64,000 bases of DNA from Rhodobacter sp. (GCA_027489175.1 JAIYAE010000033.1:1-64000), one strand, 5' to 3'. Numbered from the stretch's first letter, positions 1-8,908 are shown. Numbers and translations are program-made. Notes: a model not told the origin generated them from the sequence alone.

Positions 1-298
1 AGGTACCTGCGAACCCCGCCCTACGCGGCTAAGCGCAGGGGCTTAAGTTTCGATACCTCGAACTGCTTACGCAGCCAGAGCCATCGGAGCACGGTTGTCA
101 TTGGCAACTGTACTTGCGGTCCGATAACGGTGGTACCTACCGAGCGAAAGCTGGCCTCTTTGGTCGTTCGTCGATCCTATTTCGGCCCCACACGCCCGCA
201 ATGAACGGGAGGTTTTGGTGGAGCCGCCGGGTACCGCCCCCGGGTCCGAGCCGATTATTACAGGTGCGTTTATCGCCATAGTCGGAGTTGCCCCCGAC
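1..298 (-). ncRNA. ssrA: tmRNA, circularly permuted two-piece form (3' end cut by window)
   Basis: Transfer-messenger RNA for ribosome rescue by trans-translation. Reading the minus strand, the acceptor piece comes first and ends with GGCTCCACCA (CCA at 218-216). A short intervening stretch follows, then the coding piece begins near 189 with GGGGCCGAAATAGGATCGAC. The two ends pair as a 7-bp acceptor stem (GGGGCCG with CGGCTCC) with a G-U at the third pair, the alanyl-tRNA synthetase identity element. The tag reading frame (105-67) gives ANDNRAPMALAA then TAA, ending in the usual degron residues ALAA. This permuted order is known for alphaproteobacteria. The 5' end is inferred from the promoter; the 3' end lies outside the window. 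Confidence 0.95.
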
Positions 299-304
299 AG
301 AGCC

Positions 305-333
305 AATATAGGGGCCGGGGCGGGGGGGCGCAA
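305..333 (-). promoter_or_regulatory. sigma-70 type promoter of the tmRNA gene
   Basis: On the minus strand TTGCGC (333-328) and TATATT (310-305) are separated by exactly 17 bp and lie just upstream of the acceptor piece. This predicts a start near 298. The match to the housekeeping consensus is good, but the start site is inferred. Confidence 0.65.
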
Positions 334-575
334 GGGCGGTGTCCCGGGCTGGGACAGGAGCGGAAAAGTCCATCATTTCAAGGATATGGCTGTGGCGGTA
401 AGAAATGCTTTAGGATTGACTTCGCCTGCGGTGTCCTGGGCGAGGTGGCGCTGTGCTTTGGCGGGTCAGACGGGGCGGCACTTGAGGCCATCAGGAAACT
501 TTCAGAACTCCTTCAGGACTTCGGCGACCAGAGCGGCCAAGATGGCAGGCATAGTCACCATTTCCGGTTTAGATC

Positions 576-1304
576 ATGCATTTCAAGGCTTTGCTCTTTC
601 TGATCACCCTCGGCTCTGGAGGCATCCCCGCCTCTGGAGCCTTTGCATCCTGCCCTGATCTGGCGCTGGTTCTGGCCATCGACGGTTCGGGCAGCATCAA
701 TGACCATGACTTCGGCCTGCAACGGCAGGGCTATGCGGCGGCCTTCACGGACGACCGGGTGCAAGCGGCCCTGGCACTGGCCGGGGTGGTCGATGTGGCG
801 GTTGTTCTGTGGGGGGACGAGCAGATCGCGCCGCAGGTCCTGCCGTGGCAGCGGATCGACAGCGCCGCTGCGGCGGCAAGGCTTGCCGACCGGATTGCAG
901 CGCTGCCCCGGCGGGTCACGGGCGATACCGGCATCGGCAGCGGCCTTTGGAAATCGCTGGACCTGCTTGAGGCGGGCCGGTCCTGTGCGGCACGGCGGAT
1001 CATCAACGTCTCAGGCGATGGCAGGGAATCGGTCGGGCCACGGCCGCGCCATCATGTGCCGCTGGAAACCGCCCGCACCCGGGCTGACGAAATGGGCGTG
1101 ACGATCAACGGCCTGGCGATCACCCTGACCGACCCGGACCTGGACACGTGGTACAGCCGTTGGGTCATCACCGGCCCGGGGGCCTTTGTGATGACGGCAA
1201 ATTCCTTTGACGCCTTCGGCGAGGCAATCATCCACAAGCTGGCCCGGGAAATCGCCATGCCCGCGCTGGCGGCTGCGGAAACCAGAAAGGCGGTGTGGCG
1301 ATGA
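576..1304 (+). CDS. DUF1194 domain exported protein with von Willebrand factor A fold
   Basis: A 242-aa protein with an N-terminal signal peptide (about residues 1-25) followed by a VWA-like domain. The metal-ion-dependent adhesion site motif DGSGS is at residues 36-40, and the conserved segment NVSGDGRES lies in the middle. This is the DUF1194 family, common in Rhodobacteraceae; its function is not established but the fold suggests a secreted or periplasmic protein-binding role. The stop codon overlaps the start of the next gene as ATGA (1301-1304), so the two are translationally coupled. I see no strong ribosome binding site in front of the chosen ATG. Confidence 0.85.
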   Translation: MHFKALLFLITLGSGGIPASGAFASCPDLALVLAIDGSGSINDHDFGLQRQGYAAAFTDDRVQAALALAGVVDVAVVLWGDEQIAPQVLPWQRIDSAAAAARLADRIAALPRRVTGDTGIGSGLWKSLDLLEAGRSCAARRIINVSGDGRESVGPRPRHHVPLETARTRADEMGVTINGLAITLTDPDLDTWYSRWVITGPGAFVMTANSFDAFGEAIIHKLAREIAMPALAAAETRKAVWR

Positions 1305-1567
1305 AGACGTTTTTGGTCGAACGCGACGTTGAAGGCATCTCAGCCACCGATCTGCATCTGTTGGTGGCGGCAAGCCAGCGCCAGGTGACGCGGATGCGCG
1401 ATGATGGTGATCTGGTGCATTACCTTGGCAGCACGTTTCTACCAGGCGATGGCCTGTGCTATTGTCTTTATCAGGCCAAGGATGAGGCCGTTCTGTTCAG
1501 CCTGAACCAGGCGGCGCGGCTTCCGGTGACGCGGATCGTTCCTGCTGTCGCGCTGGCGCAGGGCTGA
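1301..1567 (+). CDS. DUF4242 domain small protein
   Basis: An 88-aa protein beginning KTFLVERDV and containing the compact ferredoxin-like DUF4242 pattern (nickel-binding SCO4226-like family). The start chosen is the ATG at 1301, which forms an ATGA overlap with the upstream DUF1194 gene; a GTG two codons earlier is possible. There is no signal peptide, so it is probably cytoplasmic. Its biochemical role is unknown. Genes on both sides are co-directional and close (29 bp to the next), so the three probably form one transcript. Confidence 0.7.
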   Translation: MKTFLVERDVEGISATDLHLLVAASQRQVTRMRDDGDLVHYLGSTFLPGDGLCYCLYQAKDEAVLFSLNQAARLPVTRIVPAVALAQG

Positions 1568-1595
1568 CGGGGTAATCGGTCGTTTGGGGTCGCCC

Positions 1596-3140
1596 ATGGC
1601 GGGAACGGATGCACGCATGTTTGCCTTGGGTGAGCTGACGCTTGACCTCGCGCAGAGCCGTCTTTTGTCGGCGAAGGGCGAGGTCGCGTTGCGGCCCAAA
1701 GCCATGCGGCTGCTTTCCGTGCTGGCGCAAAGCGAAGGCCGGGTGGTCAGCAAGGATGAGCTGATGGGCGAGGTCTGGCCCGATGTGATCGTGACCGAGG
1801 ATTCGCTGACCCAATGCGTGCATGAGGTGCGTGAGGCGTTGGGCCCGCAGGCTGCGCCGCTGCTCAAGACGGTGCCTCGGCGGGGCTACATGCTGACTGG
1901 GCTGGCCTTGGGGGCAATGCTGGCGCCGGATGCGGGTGAGGCCGTCGCCCCCGGCACGATTGCGGTGATGCCTTTCGTTCTGCCCGACAGCATTGATCCG
2001 CATATGCGCATTCTGTTTGACGGGCTGACGCATGACATCATCTCGAATCTGGCGCGGCTGCGGGCCTATCGGGTGACCGGGCGGGGCAGCGTCTTTGCCT
2101 TGCGCCCCTTTGCCGAAGACGCGCTGCGTCTGCGGCATTTGCTGAACGTGGACACGGTGGTTTCGGGCCGGGTTTTGCCGGGTGGGGCCAAGGCGTCGTT
2201 CCGCGTGGTCCTGGATGTGGTGCGCACGCGCGATGGCAGCATCGACTGGTCCGAAGAGGTCCAGATTCCGACCGCGGATCTGCATCACTCAGCCCCCTGG
2301 ATTGCGCAGCGGCTGGTCAACGTGATCTCGCGGGCGGTCACGGAAGGCGGGGTCCGGGCAGCGCTTTCCGGCGCATTGGACGGGCAAGACGCCTGGGAGG
2401 CGTTTCATCTGGGCCTGAACACCGCGTTCGCCTTCAGCCAGGATGGGATGCGAGAAGCGATGGGCCATCTTAGCCGGGCGACCGCGCTTGACCCGGGTTT
2501 CGCCCGCGCGCATGCCTATATGTCGTTCTGCCAGTATCATCTGGCCTTCACCAACCGGTTGGGGGACCGGCGGCAGGGGGCGTCGGTCGCGCTTGCCTCG
2601 GCCACCAAGGCGCTGGAGGCGGATGCGCTGTCCCCCGTGGGGCATTGGGCGTACGGGCGGGCGCTTTGGCTGGGGGGCGATCCCGAGGCCGGGTTGCGCC
2701 ACATCGGTGAAGCGATCAGCCTTTGCCCCAGCTTTCCGAATGCGCATTACATGCTGGGCTTTCTGGAATGCCATGTCGGCGATCCGGCCCGGGCGCTGGA
2801 CAGTCTGCAACACAGCGAAAACCTGAGCCCGTTTGACCCGTTCCTGGCCGCGATCCAGATCACCCGGGCGATTGCGCATCTGCGGCTGGGGGATACTGAA
2901 GCGGCAGCCTATTGGGCCGGACGGTCAACGGTGCACCGGTCGGCCTATGGCCATATGCTGGCCAATGCAGCGCTGATCCTGCAAGCGACGGGCAAGGACA
3001 GTGATGCGCAGCGCGTGATGGCAAAGCTGCTGCTGCGTGAGCCGGATTATGATCCGGAAAACCTGTTTGCCACGCTTTATTCGCTGCCCACCGACATTGC
3101 CCGGACGTTTCGGCGCGGGTTGCAAAGCCTGGGACGGTGA
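1596..3140 (+). CDS. CadC-type winged-helix regulator with TolB-like and TPR regions
   Basis: A 514-aa protein. Residues about 8-95 form an OmpR/CadC winged-helix DNA-binding domain, with the typical ending in TVPRRGYML. A middle segment (about 108-230) resembles the FlgO/TolB-like domain often fused to these regulators (it starts TIAVMPF and contains the GRVLPGG region). The C-terminal half is tetratricopeptide-like. There is no transmembrane segment, so unlike E. coli CadC it appears soluble. It is the last gene of the DUF1194-DUF4242 unit and may regulate that unit or sense a signal through its TPR half. The ATG at 1596 is chosen over a TTG at 1584. Confidence 0.8.
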   Translation: MAGTDARMFALGELTLDLAQSRLLSAKGEVALRPKAMRLLSVLAQSEGRVVSKDELMGEVWPDVIVTEDSLTQCVHEVREALGPQAAPLLKTVPRRGYMLTGLALGAMLAPDAGEAVAPGTIAVMPFVLPDSIDPHMRILFDGLTHDIISNLARLRAYRVTGRGSVFALRPFAEDALRLRHLLNVDTVVSGRVLPGGAKASFRVVLDVVRTRDGSIDWSEEVQIPTADLHHSAPWIAQRLVNVISRAVTEGGVRAALSGALDGQDAWEAFHLGLNTAFAFSQDGMREAMGHLSRATALDPGFARAHAYMSFCQYHLAFTNRLGDRRQGASVALASATKALEADALSPVGHWAYGRALWLGGDPEAGLRHIGEAISLCPSFPNAHYMLGFLECHVGDPARALDSLQHSENLSPFDPFLAAIQITRAIAHLRLGDTEAAAYWAGRSTVHRSAYGHMLANAALILQATGKDSDAQRVMAKLLLREPDYDPENLFATLYSLPTDIARTFRRGLQSLGR

Positions 3141-3167
3141 CCGGTGCAGGGCCCCGCACGCAAAGGA

Positions 3168-3195
3168 AAACGCCCGGAGGGATCCCCGGGCGTTT
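3168..3195. terminator. bidirectional intrinsic terminator
   Basis: A perfect 10-bp inverted repeat, AAACGCCCGG (3168-3177) and CCGGGCGTTT (3186-3195), with an 8-nt loop. It lies between the converging ends of the CadC-like gene and the binding-protein gene. The A and T runs at either side let it work in both directions. Confidence 0.8.
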
Positions 3196-3216
3196 CGGTG
3201 TCGTTTAGGCGCGGGA

Positions 3217-4263
3217 TCAGAAGCCCGACTTGATCATCTCGAATTCCTCGATCATCCGGTCGCGCAGTTCGGTGGTGGGCGGCGACTGGACGAAGAGGGT
3301 GGTGGTGACCGGGTCGACATAGGCGGCTTTCAGCGCCTCGGCCGGGATTTCGGCCATGGCCGCGTCATTTGCCAGGGCGTAGCCGATCGCATCCAGCAGC
3401 GGCTGGGCCGAGCTGTGCGCCAGCAGCGAGTTGATGTGATCGTAGACCTTGTCCTCGTTGCCGGGGCCGTCCTTCATGTTGACAAAGCCGCAGTACCAGG
3501 TGGCAGCACCTTCGGCCGGGGCGCGGTTGAAGCCGACGGGGAAGTTTTCGGCCTGCAGGATGGCGACTGGGTCGTTCCAGGACCAGGCGACCTGCACCTC
3601 GCCCGAGGCCATGAGTTGCGACAGTTCCGACGGGTCGGCCCAATAGGCGCGGACGTTCGGATGCACCGAACGCAGCCAGTCGGCGGCGGCGGTGAACTGT
3701 TCGTCGGTCACATTGTCCCACGAGGTGACGCCGGTGGCGAGGAACGCCAGCGACCAGACGTCATCGGTGTTGTCGGGCATCGAGATACGGCCGGCATATT
3801 TCGGGTTGGTGAAAACGGACAGCGAGGCCACGTCTTCGGCCGGAACGGTTTCCGAATTGTAGGCGATGGCGGTGTAGGCGTAGTCGGTCGGGATGTAGAA
3901 CACGCCTTCTTCATTGGTGAAGGGCGCGGTCATCCGTTCGGGGATATTGGCGAATTCGGGGATCTTGGAGATGTCCCAGGGTTCCACCAGGCCCGCTTCC
4001 TTGTAGCGCGGCACCGAAGCGGCGCAGGGGTGGACCACGTCGGCCTTGAAGCCCGAGGAGACTTTCTGGAACGCCTCGTCATCATCGGCGAAGAAGACAT
4101 AGGTCGGCTTCTGGCCGTGCTTGTCGACGTAAGGTTGCAGCATGCCGTCGATTTCCCAGCCGGCCCAGTCGAGCACGGTCAATTCGGGGTCTGCCGCATT
4201 GGCGGCGACGGCGAGCGAAAGCACCGAAGCGGCGCTGAGAAGGGCAAGGCTCTTGCGGGACAT
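3217..4263 (-). CDS. periplasmic spermidine/putrescine-type binding protein (PotD family)
   Basis: A 348-aa extracellular solute-binding protein with a signal peptide (about residues 1-23, ending in ANAA). The body has the PotD-like fold, with aromatic residues in segments such as TDYAYTAIAYNS and WSWNDP that would line a polyamine pocket. The ATG at 4263 is preceded by AGAGGAG, an excellent ribosome binding site, so an upstream in-frame start is rejected. No permease or ATPase gene adjoins it, making it an orphan binding protein that must share another transporter or act as a sensor. The substrate is inferred only from family resemblance. Confidence 0.8.
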   Translation of the reverse strand: MSRKSLALLSAASVLSLAVAANAADPELTVLDWAGWEIDGMLQPYVDKHGQKPTYVFFADDDEAFQKVSSGFKADVVHPCAASVPRYKEAGLVEPWDISKIPEFANIPERMTAPFTNEEGVFYIPTDYAYTAIAYNSETVPAEDVASLSVFTNPKYAGRISMPDNTDDVWSLAFLATGVTSWDNVTDEQFTAAADWLRSVHPNVRAYWADPSELSQLMASGEVQVAWSWNDPVAILQAENFPVGFNRAPAEGAATWYCGFVNMKDGPGNEDKVYDHINSLLAHSSAQPLLDAIGYALANDAAMAEIPAEALKAAYVDPVTTTLFVQSPPTTELRDRMIEEFEMIKSGF

Positions 4264-4798
4264 GTGTGCTCCTCTGATGGGGTGCGGCCTCTGGATGACC
4301 GGCAACCGGATTGCAACCTGTTTTGACGGGCGCAGCTTCAGCCGCCACGCCCTTGGTGCGTGAAGGTGGGCGGCACCACGGCAAAGGACAAGGGGTTTTC
4401 AAAGTTTCCGCAGGGGAATGGCGCACAAAATTCCGTCAGGCGACCAAAATGGTGGCAGAGCGACCCGGAAAGGCAGGCTGTTGCCGCCGAAAAGGTCGTG
4501 ATTCACCGCTGGTCGTGCGCTGTCCGCGACCCGGACGGCAACCGTCGCGCAGGGCCCCGTTGCCGGTTCCGCCGCATCGGGCCGGAAAGCCGGCCATCCG
4601 CGAAGTAAGGTCTCTGCCTGCCGGGGCTTGCAGGCCCGGCGGGGGGCCGCTAATCCTTGGGGTGACGCCGGGTGTGCCCGGCTCTGGCCTGCGGGGAGAC
4701 ATCCTGCTGGCCTGGCTGGAAGACCTGCCGCGGCCCGGGATGTTCCCCGCTTCGCGCGGGGGCGTTCCGGGACCGTGGCCCCAACAGGGAGCCCACAG
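4264..4798. other. 535-bp divergent intergenic region; right half may form a structured leader RNA
   Basis: No convincing gene is present. From about 4620 to 4780 several GC-rich hairpins can be drawn in a row. They are GCCGGG with CCCGGC (4620-4625 and 4635-4640), GCCGGG-TGTG-CCCGGC (4667-4682), and CCCCGC with GCGGGG near 4746-4762. They end about 20 nt before the start of the aminotransferase gene. I do not recognise a known riboswitch class. Long leaders of this kind can be regulatory, but GC-rich DNA also folds by chance. Confidence 0.35.
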
Positions 4799-6025
4799 AT
4801 GGCGCTTGATCTTGACTTCGTCCGCTCACAATTCCCGGCGTTTTCGTCGCCGGTCTTGTCGTCCCACGCGTTCTTTGAGAATGCCGGGGGCAGCTATCCT
4901 TGCGCGCAGGTGGTGGACCGGCTGACGCGGTTCTACACCGACCGCAAGGTGCAACCCTATGGCCCCTATCCGGGGGCGCAGGCGGGCGGGGCAGAGATGG
5001 ACGAGGCCCGCACCCGCCTTGCCGCGATGATGGGCGTCGCGCGTGAAGAGGTTTCGTTCGGGCCGTCGACCAGTGCGAACACCTATGTGCTGGCGCAGGC
5101 GGTGCGGACCTGGCTGGACGGCACCGGCGGCGCGGTTGTGGTGACGGATCAGGACCACGAGGCAAATTCGGGCGTGTGGCGGCGGCTGGCGGATGCCGGG
5201 ATCGAAGTGCGGGAATGGCAGATCGACCGCGAGACGGGGGCGCTGGAACTGCCCGCGCTGGCCGCCCTTCTGGCGGATGGCATGGTCAAGTTGGTGTGCT
5301 TTCCGCATTGTTCCAACGTGATCGCCGAGATCAACGATGTGGCGGCCATCTGCGCCCTGGCGCGGGACGCAGGCGCGCGGACGGTGGTGGACGGGGTCAG
5401 CTACGCGCCGCACGGCTTTCCGGACATTCCGGCCTTGGGCTGCGATGTCTATCTTTTCTCGGCCTACAAGACCTATGGCCCGCATCAGGGGATCATGGTC
5501 CTGCGCGAGGCCTTTGGTTTTGAGCTGCCGGGGCAGGGGCATTATTTCAACCACGGGACCCTTTACAAGCGCCACACGCCCGCCGGGCCGGACCATGCCC
5601 AGATCGCGGCCTGTGCCGGAATGGCGGACTATGTCGATGCGCTGGCGGCGCATCACGGGGTGACGGGCGACGCGGCGGCGCGGAACCGGGGTGTGCATGA
5701 CCTGATGCGCGCGGCTGAGGTGGCGGTGATCCAGCCTTTGTTGGACTACCTCGCGGCGCGCAATGATGTGCGCCTGCTTGGGCCGCGTGATGCGGGGCGG
5801 CGGGCGCCGACGGTGGCGATTGATCTGGGGCGCGCCGCGGAACCGGTGTCCGAGGCGCTGGGCCGGGACGGGATTGCCTGCTGGGCGGGGGATTTCTATG
5901 CCGTGCGGCCGCTGACGGCGCTGGGCGTGGACCTGAAGAAGGGTGTCCTGCGGATGAGCGGCGTGCATTACACCAGTGCCGATGAGGTGGCACAGCTGAT
6001 CGCGGCGCTGGACCGGGTGCTTTGA
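4799..6025 (+). CDS. class V aminotransferase-fold PLP enzyme
   Basis: A 408-aa cysteine desulfurase/class V aminotransferase-like protein. The PLP Schiff-base lysine is K224 in SAYKTYGPHQG, the cofactor-ring aspartate is D198 in VVDGVSYAPH, and QDHEANSG (118-125) is the conserved PLP-binding segment. Near the N-terminus is the family pattern FFENAGGSYP. It lacks an evident cysteine loop for sulfur transfer, so an aminotransferase, lyase or epimerase-type activity is more likely than sulfur mobilisation. The start is the ATG at 4799, matching the family N-terminus; longer in-frame versions read into the leader. It is divergent from the PotD-like gene, which may hint at an amine or amino acid substrate. 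Confidence 0.8.
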   Translation: MALDLDFVRSQFPAFSSPVLSSHAFFENAGGSYPCAQVVDRLTRFYTDRKVQPYGPYPGAQAGGAEMDEARTRLAAMMGVAREEVSFGPSTSANTYVLAQAVRTWLDGTGGAVVVTDQDHEANSGVWRRLADAGIEVREWQIDRETGALELPALAALLADGMVKLVCFPHCSNVIAEINDVAAICALARDAGARTVVDGVSYAPHGFPDIPALGCDVYLFSAYKTYGPHQGIMVLREAFGFELPGQGHYFNHGTLYKRHTPAGPDHAQIAACAGMADYVDALAAHHGVTGDAAARNRGVHDLMRAAEVAVIQPLLDYLAARNDVRLLGPRDAGRRAPTVAIDLGRAAEPVSEALGRDGIACWAGDFYAVRPLTALGVDLKKGVLRMSGVHYTSADEVAQLIAALDRVL

Positions 6026-6066
6026 CGGGTTTCAAGCGGAGCGCTGGCGCGCAAGCCGTTTACTCA

Positions 6067-6153
6067 CCCTCTGCGCGAAGAGTGCGCAGAGGGCTCGGCT
6101 GATGGGGGCATTCTGCCCCCAAACCCCCTGAGAGTATTTGAAAAAAGAGCAAG
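6067..6153. repeat. hairpin plus GTATTTGAAAAA intergenic repeat
   Basis: Two consecutive hairpins: CCCTCTGCGC with GCGCAGAGGG (6067-6076, 6084-6093) and GGGGGCA with TGCCCCC (6104-6110, 6114-6120). They are followed by CCCCCTGAGAGTATTTGAAAA. The arrangement parallels the elements at 10275 and 39494 and can act as a terminator for the aminotransferase gene. Confidence 0.6.
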
Positions 6154-6212
6154 GTGAAGTGATCCGTCTTCCAGCGGGGGGCGTAAGGTCAGGACTTGGG
6201 GAAGGCTGGGGT

Positions 6213-7625
6213 ATGTCTGAGCAACCGTTGATCCTGTGGGTCCGCCGCGATTTGCGGCTGGGCGACCAGCCGATGCTGGCCGCTGCCGTTGCCACGGGGC
6301 GTCCGCTTCTGCCGGTCTTTGTGCTTGATCCTGAGACCGAGGCGCTGGGTGCGGCGGCGAAGTGGCGGCTGGGGCTTGCGGTCGCGGAGTTTGCCCGGGC
6401 GCTGGAGAAGATCGGGTTGCGGCTGACCTTGCGGCGCGGGCCGGCGCTGGCGGTGCTGCAAGCGCTGGTGGCCGAGACGGGTGCCGGGGGCGTCTGGTGG
6501 TCGCGGCTGTATGACCCGGCTGCGGTGCCGCGGGATATTGAGGTCAAGGCGGCGCTGAAGTCGGCGGGTCTTGAGGCACGCAGTTTTGCGGGCCACCTGA
6601 TGCATGAGCCCTGGGAGGTCGAGACCGGGCAGGGCGGGTTTTACAAGGTCTTCACCCCCTACTGGCGCGCGGTGCGGGATCGGGGCGTGGCAAGCCCGGC
6701 TGCGGCTCCCAATCGGGCTGTGGCGCCTGCGGTCTGGCCTGCCAGCGAGCGGCTGGAGGACTGGGATCTCGGGGCCGCGATGAACCGGGGGGCGGCGATT
6801 GTGGCGCCCTATCAGGCGGTGGGTGAGGCGGCGGCGCGGGCCAAGCTGGCCGCGTTTCTGGACGGGCCGGTCGACCGCTATGCCGCCGCACGCGACTTGC
6901 CGGGGGTGGCCGGGACCTCGCGCCTGTCCGAGAACCTGACCTATGGCGAGATCGGCATCCGCGAGGTCTGGCATGCGGGCCTGCGGGCGCGGGATGAAGG
7001 GCGGGCCGGGGCCGAGAGTTTCCTGCGCGAACTGGCCTGGCGTGAGTTTGCCTATCATCTGATGCACCACACGCCGCAGATCACCCATGCCAACTGGAAG
7101 CCGGAATGGGACAGTTTCCCTTGGCGCGGCGACAACCCGGATGCGCTGCGCTGGAAGCAGGGCATGACGGGTGAGCCCTTTGTCGATGCCGCGATGCGCG
7201 AGATGTATGTGACCGGCACGATGCACAACCGCGCCCGGATGATTGCGGGCAGCTACCTGACCAAGCACCTTCTGACCGACTGGCGCGTAGGTCTGCAATG
7301 GTTCGCCGATTGTCTAACGGATTGGGACCCGGCTTCAAATGCCATGGGATGGCAATGGGTTGCAGGATCTGGCCCGGATGCGGCGCCTTATTTCCGCGTG
7401 TTCAACCCGTCCGGCCAGGCGGAGAAGTTCGACGCCAAGGCCGACTACCGCCGGCGCTTCATTGCCGAGTTGTCGCGCAATCCCGGGCCCGAGGCGCTGG
7501 CCTTTTTCGACGCGGTGCCCCGGTCCTGGGGGCTTGATCCGGCGCGGCCTTACCCGGCCCCGGTCATTGATCTGGCGGAGGGGCGCGCGCGTGCCCTTGC
7601 GGCATATGGGGCAAGAAAGGCTTGA
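6213..7625 (+). CDS. phrB: deoxyribodipyrimidine photo-lyase
   Basis: A 470-aa flavoprotein that uses blue light to split cyclobutane pyrimidine dimers. The N-terminal Rossmann-like antenna domain opens with LWVRRDLRLGDQP. The C-terminal FAD-binding helical domain contains the class I CPD photolyase signatures WREFAYHLMHH, MHNRARMI and DPASNAMGWQWVAGSG. Length is normal for the family. The start chosen is the ATG at 6213 with AAGG just upstream; an earlier in-frame ATG at 6138 falls in the intergenic repeat and is not supported. The downstream cyclopropane synthase gene is 58 bp away in the same direction, so co-transcription is likely. Confidence 0.93.
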   Translation: MSEQPLILWVRRDLRLGDQPMLAAAVATGRPLLPVFVLDPETEALGAAAKWRLGLAVAEFARALEKIGLRLTLRRGPALAVLQALVAETGAGGVWWSRLYDPAAVPRDIEVKAALKSAGLEARSFAGHLMHEPWEVETGQGGFYKVFTPYWRAVRDRGVASPAAAPNRAVAPAVWPASERLEDWDLGAAMNRGAAIVAPYQAVGEAAARAKLAAFLDGPVDRYAAARDLPGVAGTSRLSENLTYGEIGIREVWHAGLRARDEGRAGAESFLRELAWREFAYHLMHHTPQITHANWKPEWDSFPWRGDNPDALRWKQGMTGEPFVDAAMREMYVTGTMHNRARMIAGSYLTKHLLTDWRVGLQWFADCLTDWDPASNAMGWQWVAGSGPDAAPYFRVFNPSGQAEKFDAKADYRRRFIAELSRNPGPEALAFFDAVPRSWGLDPARPYPAPVIDLAEGRARALAAYGARKA

Positions 7626-7683
7626 GCAACGCATGCCGTTTGAGGAAAGTGACCAGAATGAAAAGAACCCCCGGGGAGGGCCG

Positions 7684-8898
7684 ATGGACGTGCTGACGAC
7701 AATGAAGGGCCAGACCGGCCTGCCGCGCTATTTCGCCCGCGCCTTCGAGGTGGCCGGGCGGCTGGGCGAGGGCCGGATGGACTTTGTATTGCCCGACGGC
7801 CGCCGCTTTCGCGTCGAAGGCAAGGCACCCGGAATCGCCGCCGAGATCGAGGTGCACAACCCCGACCTTTTCGCCCGGCTGATCCGCGATGGGGACCTTG
7901 GCTTTTGTGATGCCTATCTGGATGGCTGGTGGTCCACCCCCGACCTGCAGGCATTCCTTGACCTGATCCAGCGCCCGGCGAACAACCCCTTGGGCGACAG
8001 CTACCCCGGGATGAAACTGGTGCGCGCCTATGAGCGGATGCGGTTCTGGCTGCAGTCGAATTCCAAGGCGCAGGCGAGGAAGAACATCTCGTACCACTAC
8101 GACCTTGGGAATGAGTTTTACCGGCTCTGGCTGGATGAGACGATGACCTATTCCTCGGCCATTTTCGAGAACCCGCAGGAAAGCCTGGAAGCGGCGCAGA
8201 AGCGCAAATACGCCAGCATGGTGGACCAGATGGGCGCGGTGCCTGGGGACCATGTGCTGGAAATCGGCTGCGGCTGGGGCGGGTTTGCGGAATATGCCGC
8301 GGGCGAACGTGGGCTGAAGGTCACCGCGCTGACGATAAGCCAGCGGCAGTATGACTTTGCGGTGGAGCGGATCGCCAAGGCGGGCCTGTCCGACCGGGTG
8401 TCGATCAAGCTGCAGGACTACCGCGACGAGCGCGGCACCTATGACGGCATCGCCAGCATCGAGATGTTCGAAGCCGTGGGCGAGCGCTATTGGCCGACCT
8501 ATTTCAGCACCTTGCGCGATTGCCTGCGCCCGGGCCGCCATGCGACCTTGCAGATCATCACCGTGGCGGATGACCGCTGGCCGCTTTATCGGCGCAGTGT
8601 GGATTTCATCCAGAAATACATCTTCCCCGGTGGCATGCTGCCCGCCCCTTCGGTCCTGCGGGCGGAAGTGGAAAAGGCGGGGCTGCGGGTGAAGGGGTCG
8701 ATCGAGTTCGGGACCAGCTACAGCCTGACGCTGCGCCGCTGGCATGAAACCTTCACCGACCGCTGGGGTGAAGTGAAAAAGCTGGGGTTTGATGACCGTT
8801 TCAAACGGATGTGGGATTTTTACCTCGCCTCTTGCGCGGGGGCGTTTCAGGGTGGAAACTGTGATGTGACGCAAATTACGGTGACACGTCCGACCTGA
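7684..8898 (+). CDS. cfa: cyclopropane-fatty-acyl-phospholipid synthase family methyltransferase
   Basis: A 404-aa SAM-dependent enzyme that adds a methylene group to unsaturated acyl chains of membrane phospholipids. The SAM-binding loop VLEIGCGWGGFAEYAA is near residue 195. The family segments ISYHYDLGNEFYRLWLD, MTYSSAIF and YIFPGGMLP are all present. GGGGAGGG ends four bases before the ATG at 7684, which decides the start over an ATG at 7633. It lies between photolyase and trgA, a membrane- and stress-related neighbourhood. Specificity (cyclopropane formation versus another lipid modification) cannot be told from sequence alone. Confidence 0.87.
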   Translation: MDVLTTMKGQTGLPRYFARAFEVAGRLGEGRMDFVLPDGRRFRVEGKAPGIAAEIEVHNPDLFARLIRDGDLGFCDAYLDGWWSTPDLQAFLDLIQRPANNPLGDSYPGMKLVRAYERMRFWLQSNSKAQARKNISYHYDLGNEFYRLWLDETMTYSSAIFENPQESLEAAQKRKYASMVDQMGAVPGDHVLEIGCGWGGFAEYAAGERGLKVTALTISQRQYDFAVERIAKAGLSDRVSIKLQDYRDERGTYDGIASIEMFEAVGERYWPTYFSTLRDCLRPGRHATLQIITVADDRWPLYRRSVDFIQKYIFPGGMLPAPSVLRAEVEKAGLRVKGSIEFGTSYSLTLRRWHETFTDRWGEVKKLGFDDRFKRMWDFYLASCAGAFQGGNCDVTQITVTRPT

Positions 8899-8908
8899 GG
8901 GGATTTTC

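Noticed and set aside
215-658. A 147-codon plus-strand frame over the tmRNA promoter
   Set aside because: It reads through the acceptor piece and promoter of the tmRNA gene and into the DUF1194 gene in another frame; no protein-like features.
1295-1300. GTG start two codons upstream of the DUF4242 ATG
   Set aside because: The ATG at 1301 forms the ATGA overlap with the previous stop and gives the family N-terminus.
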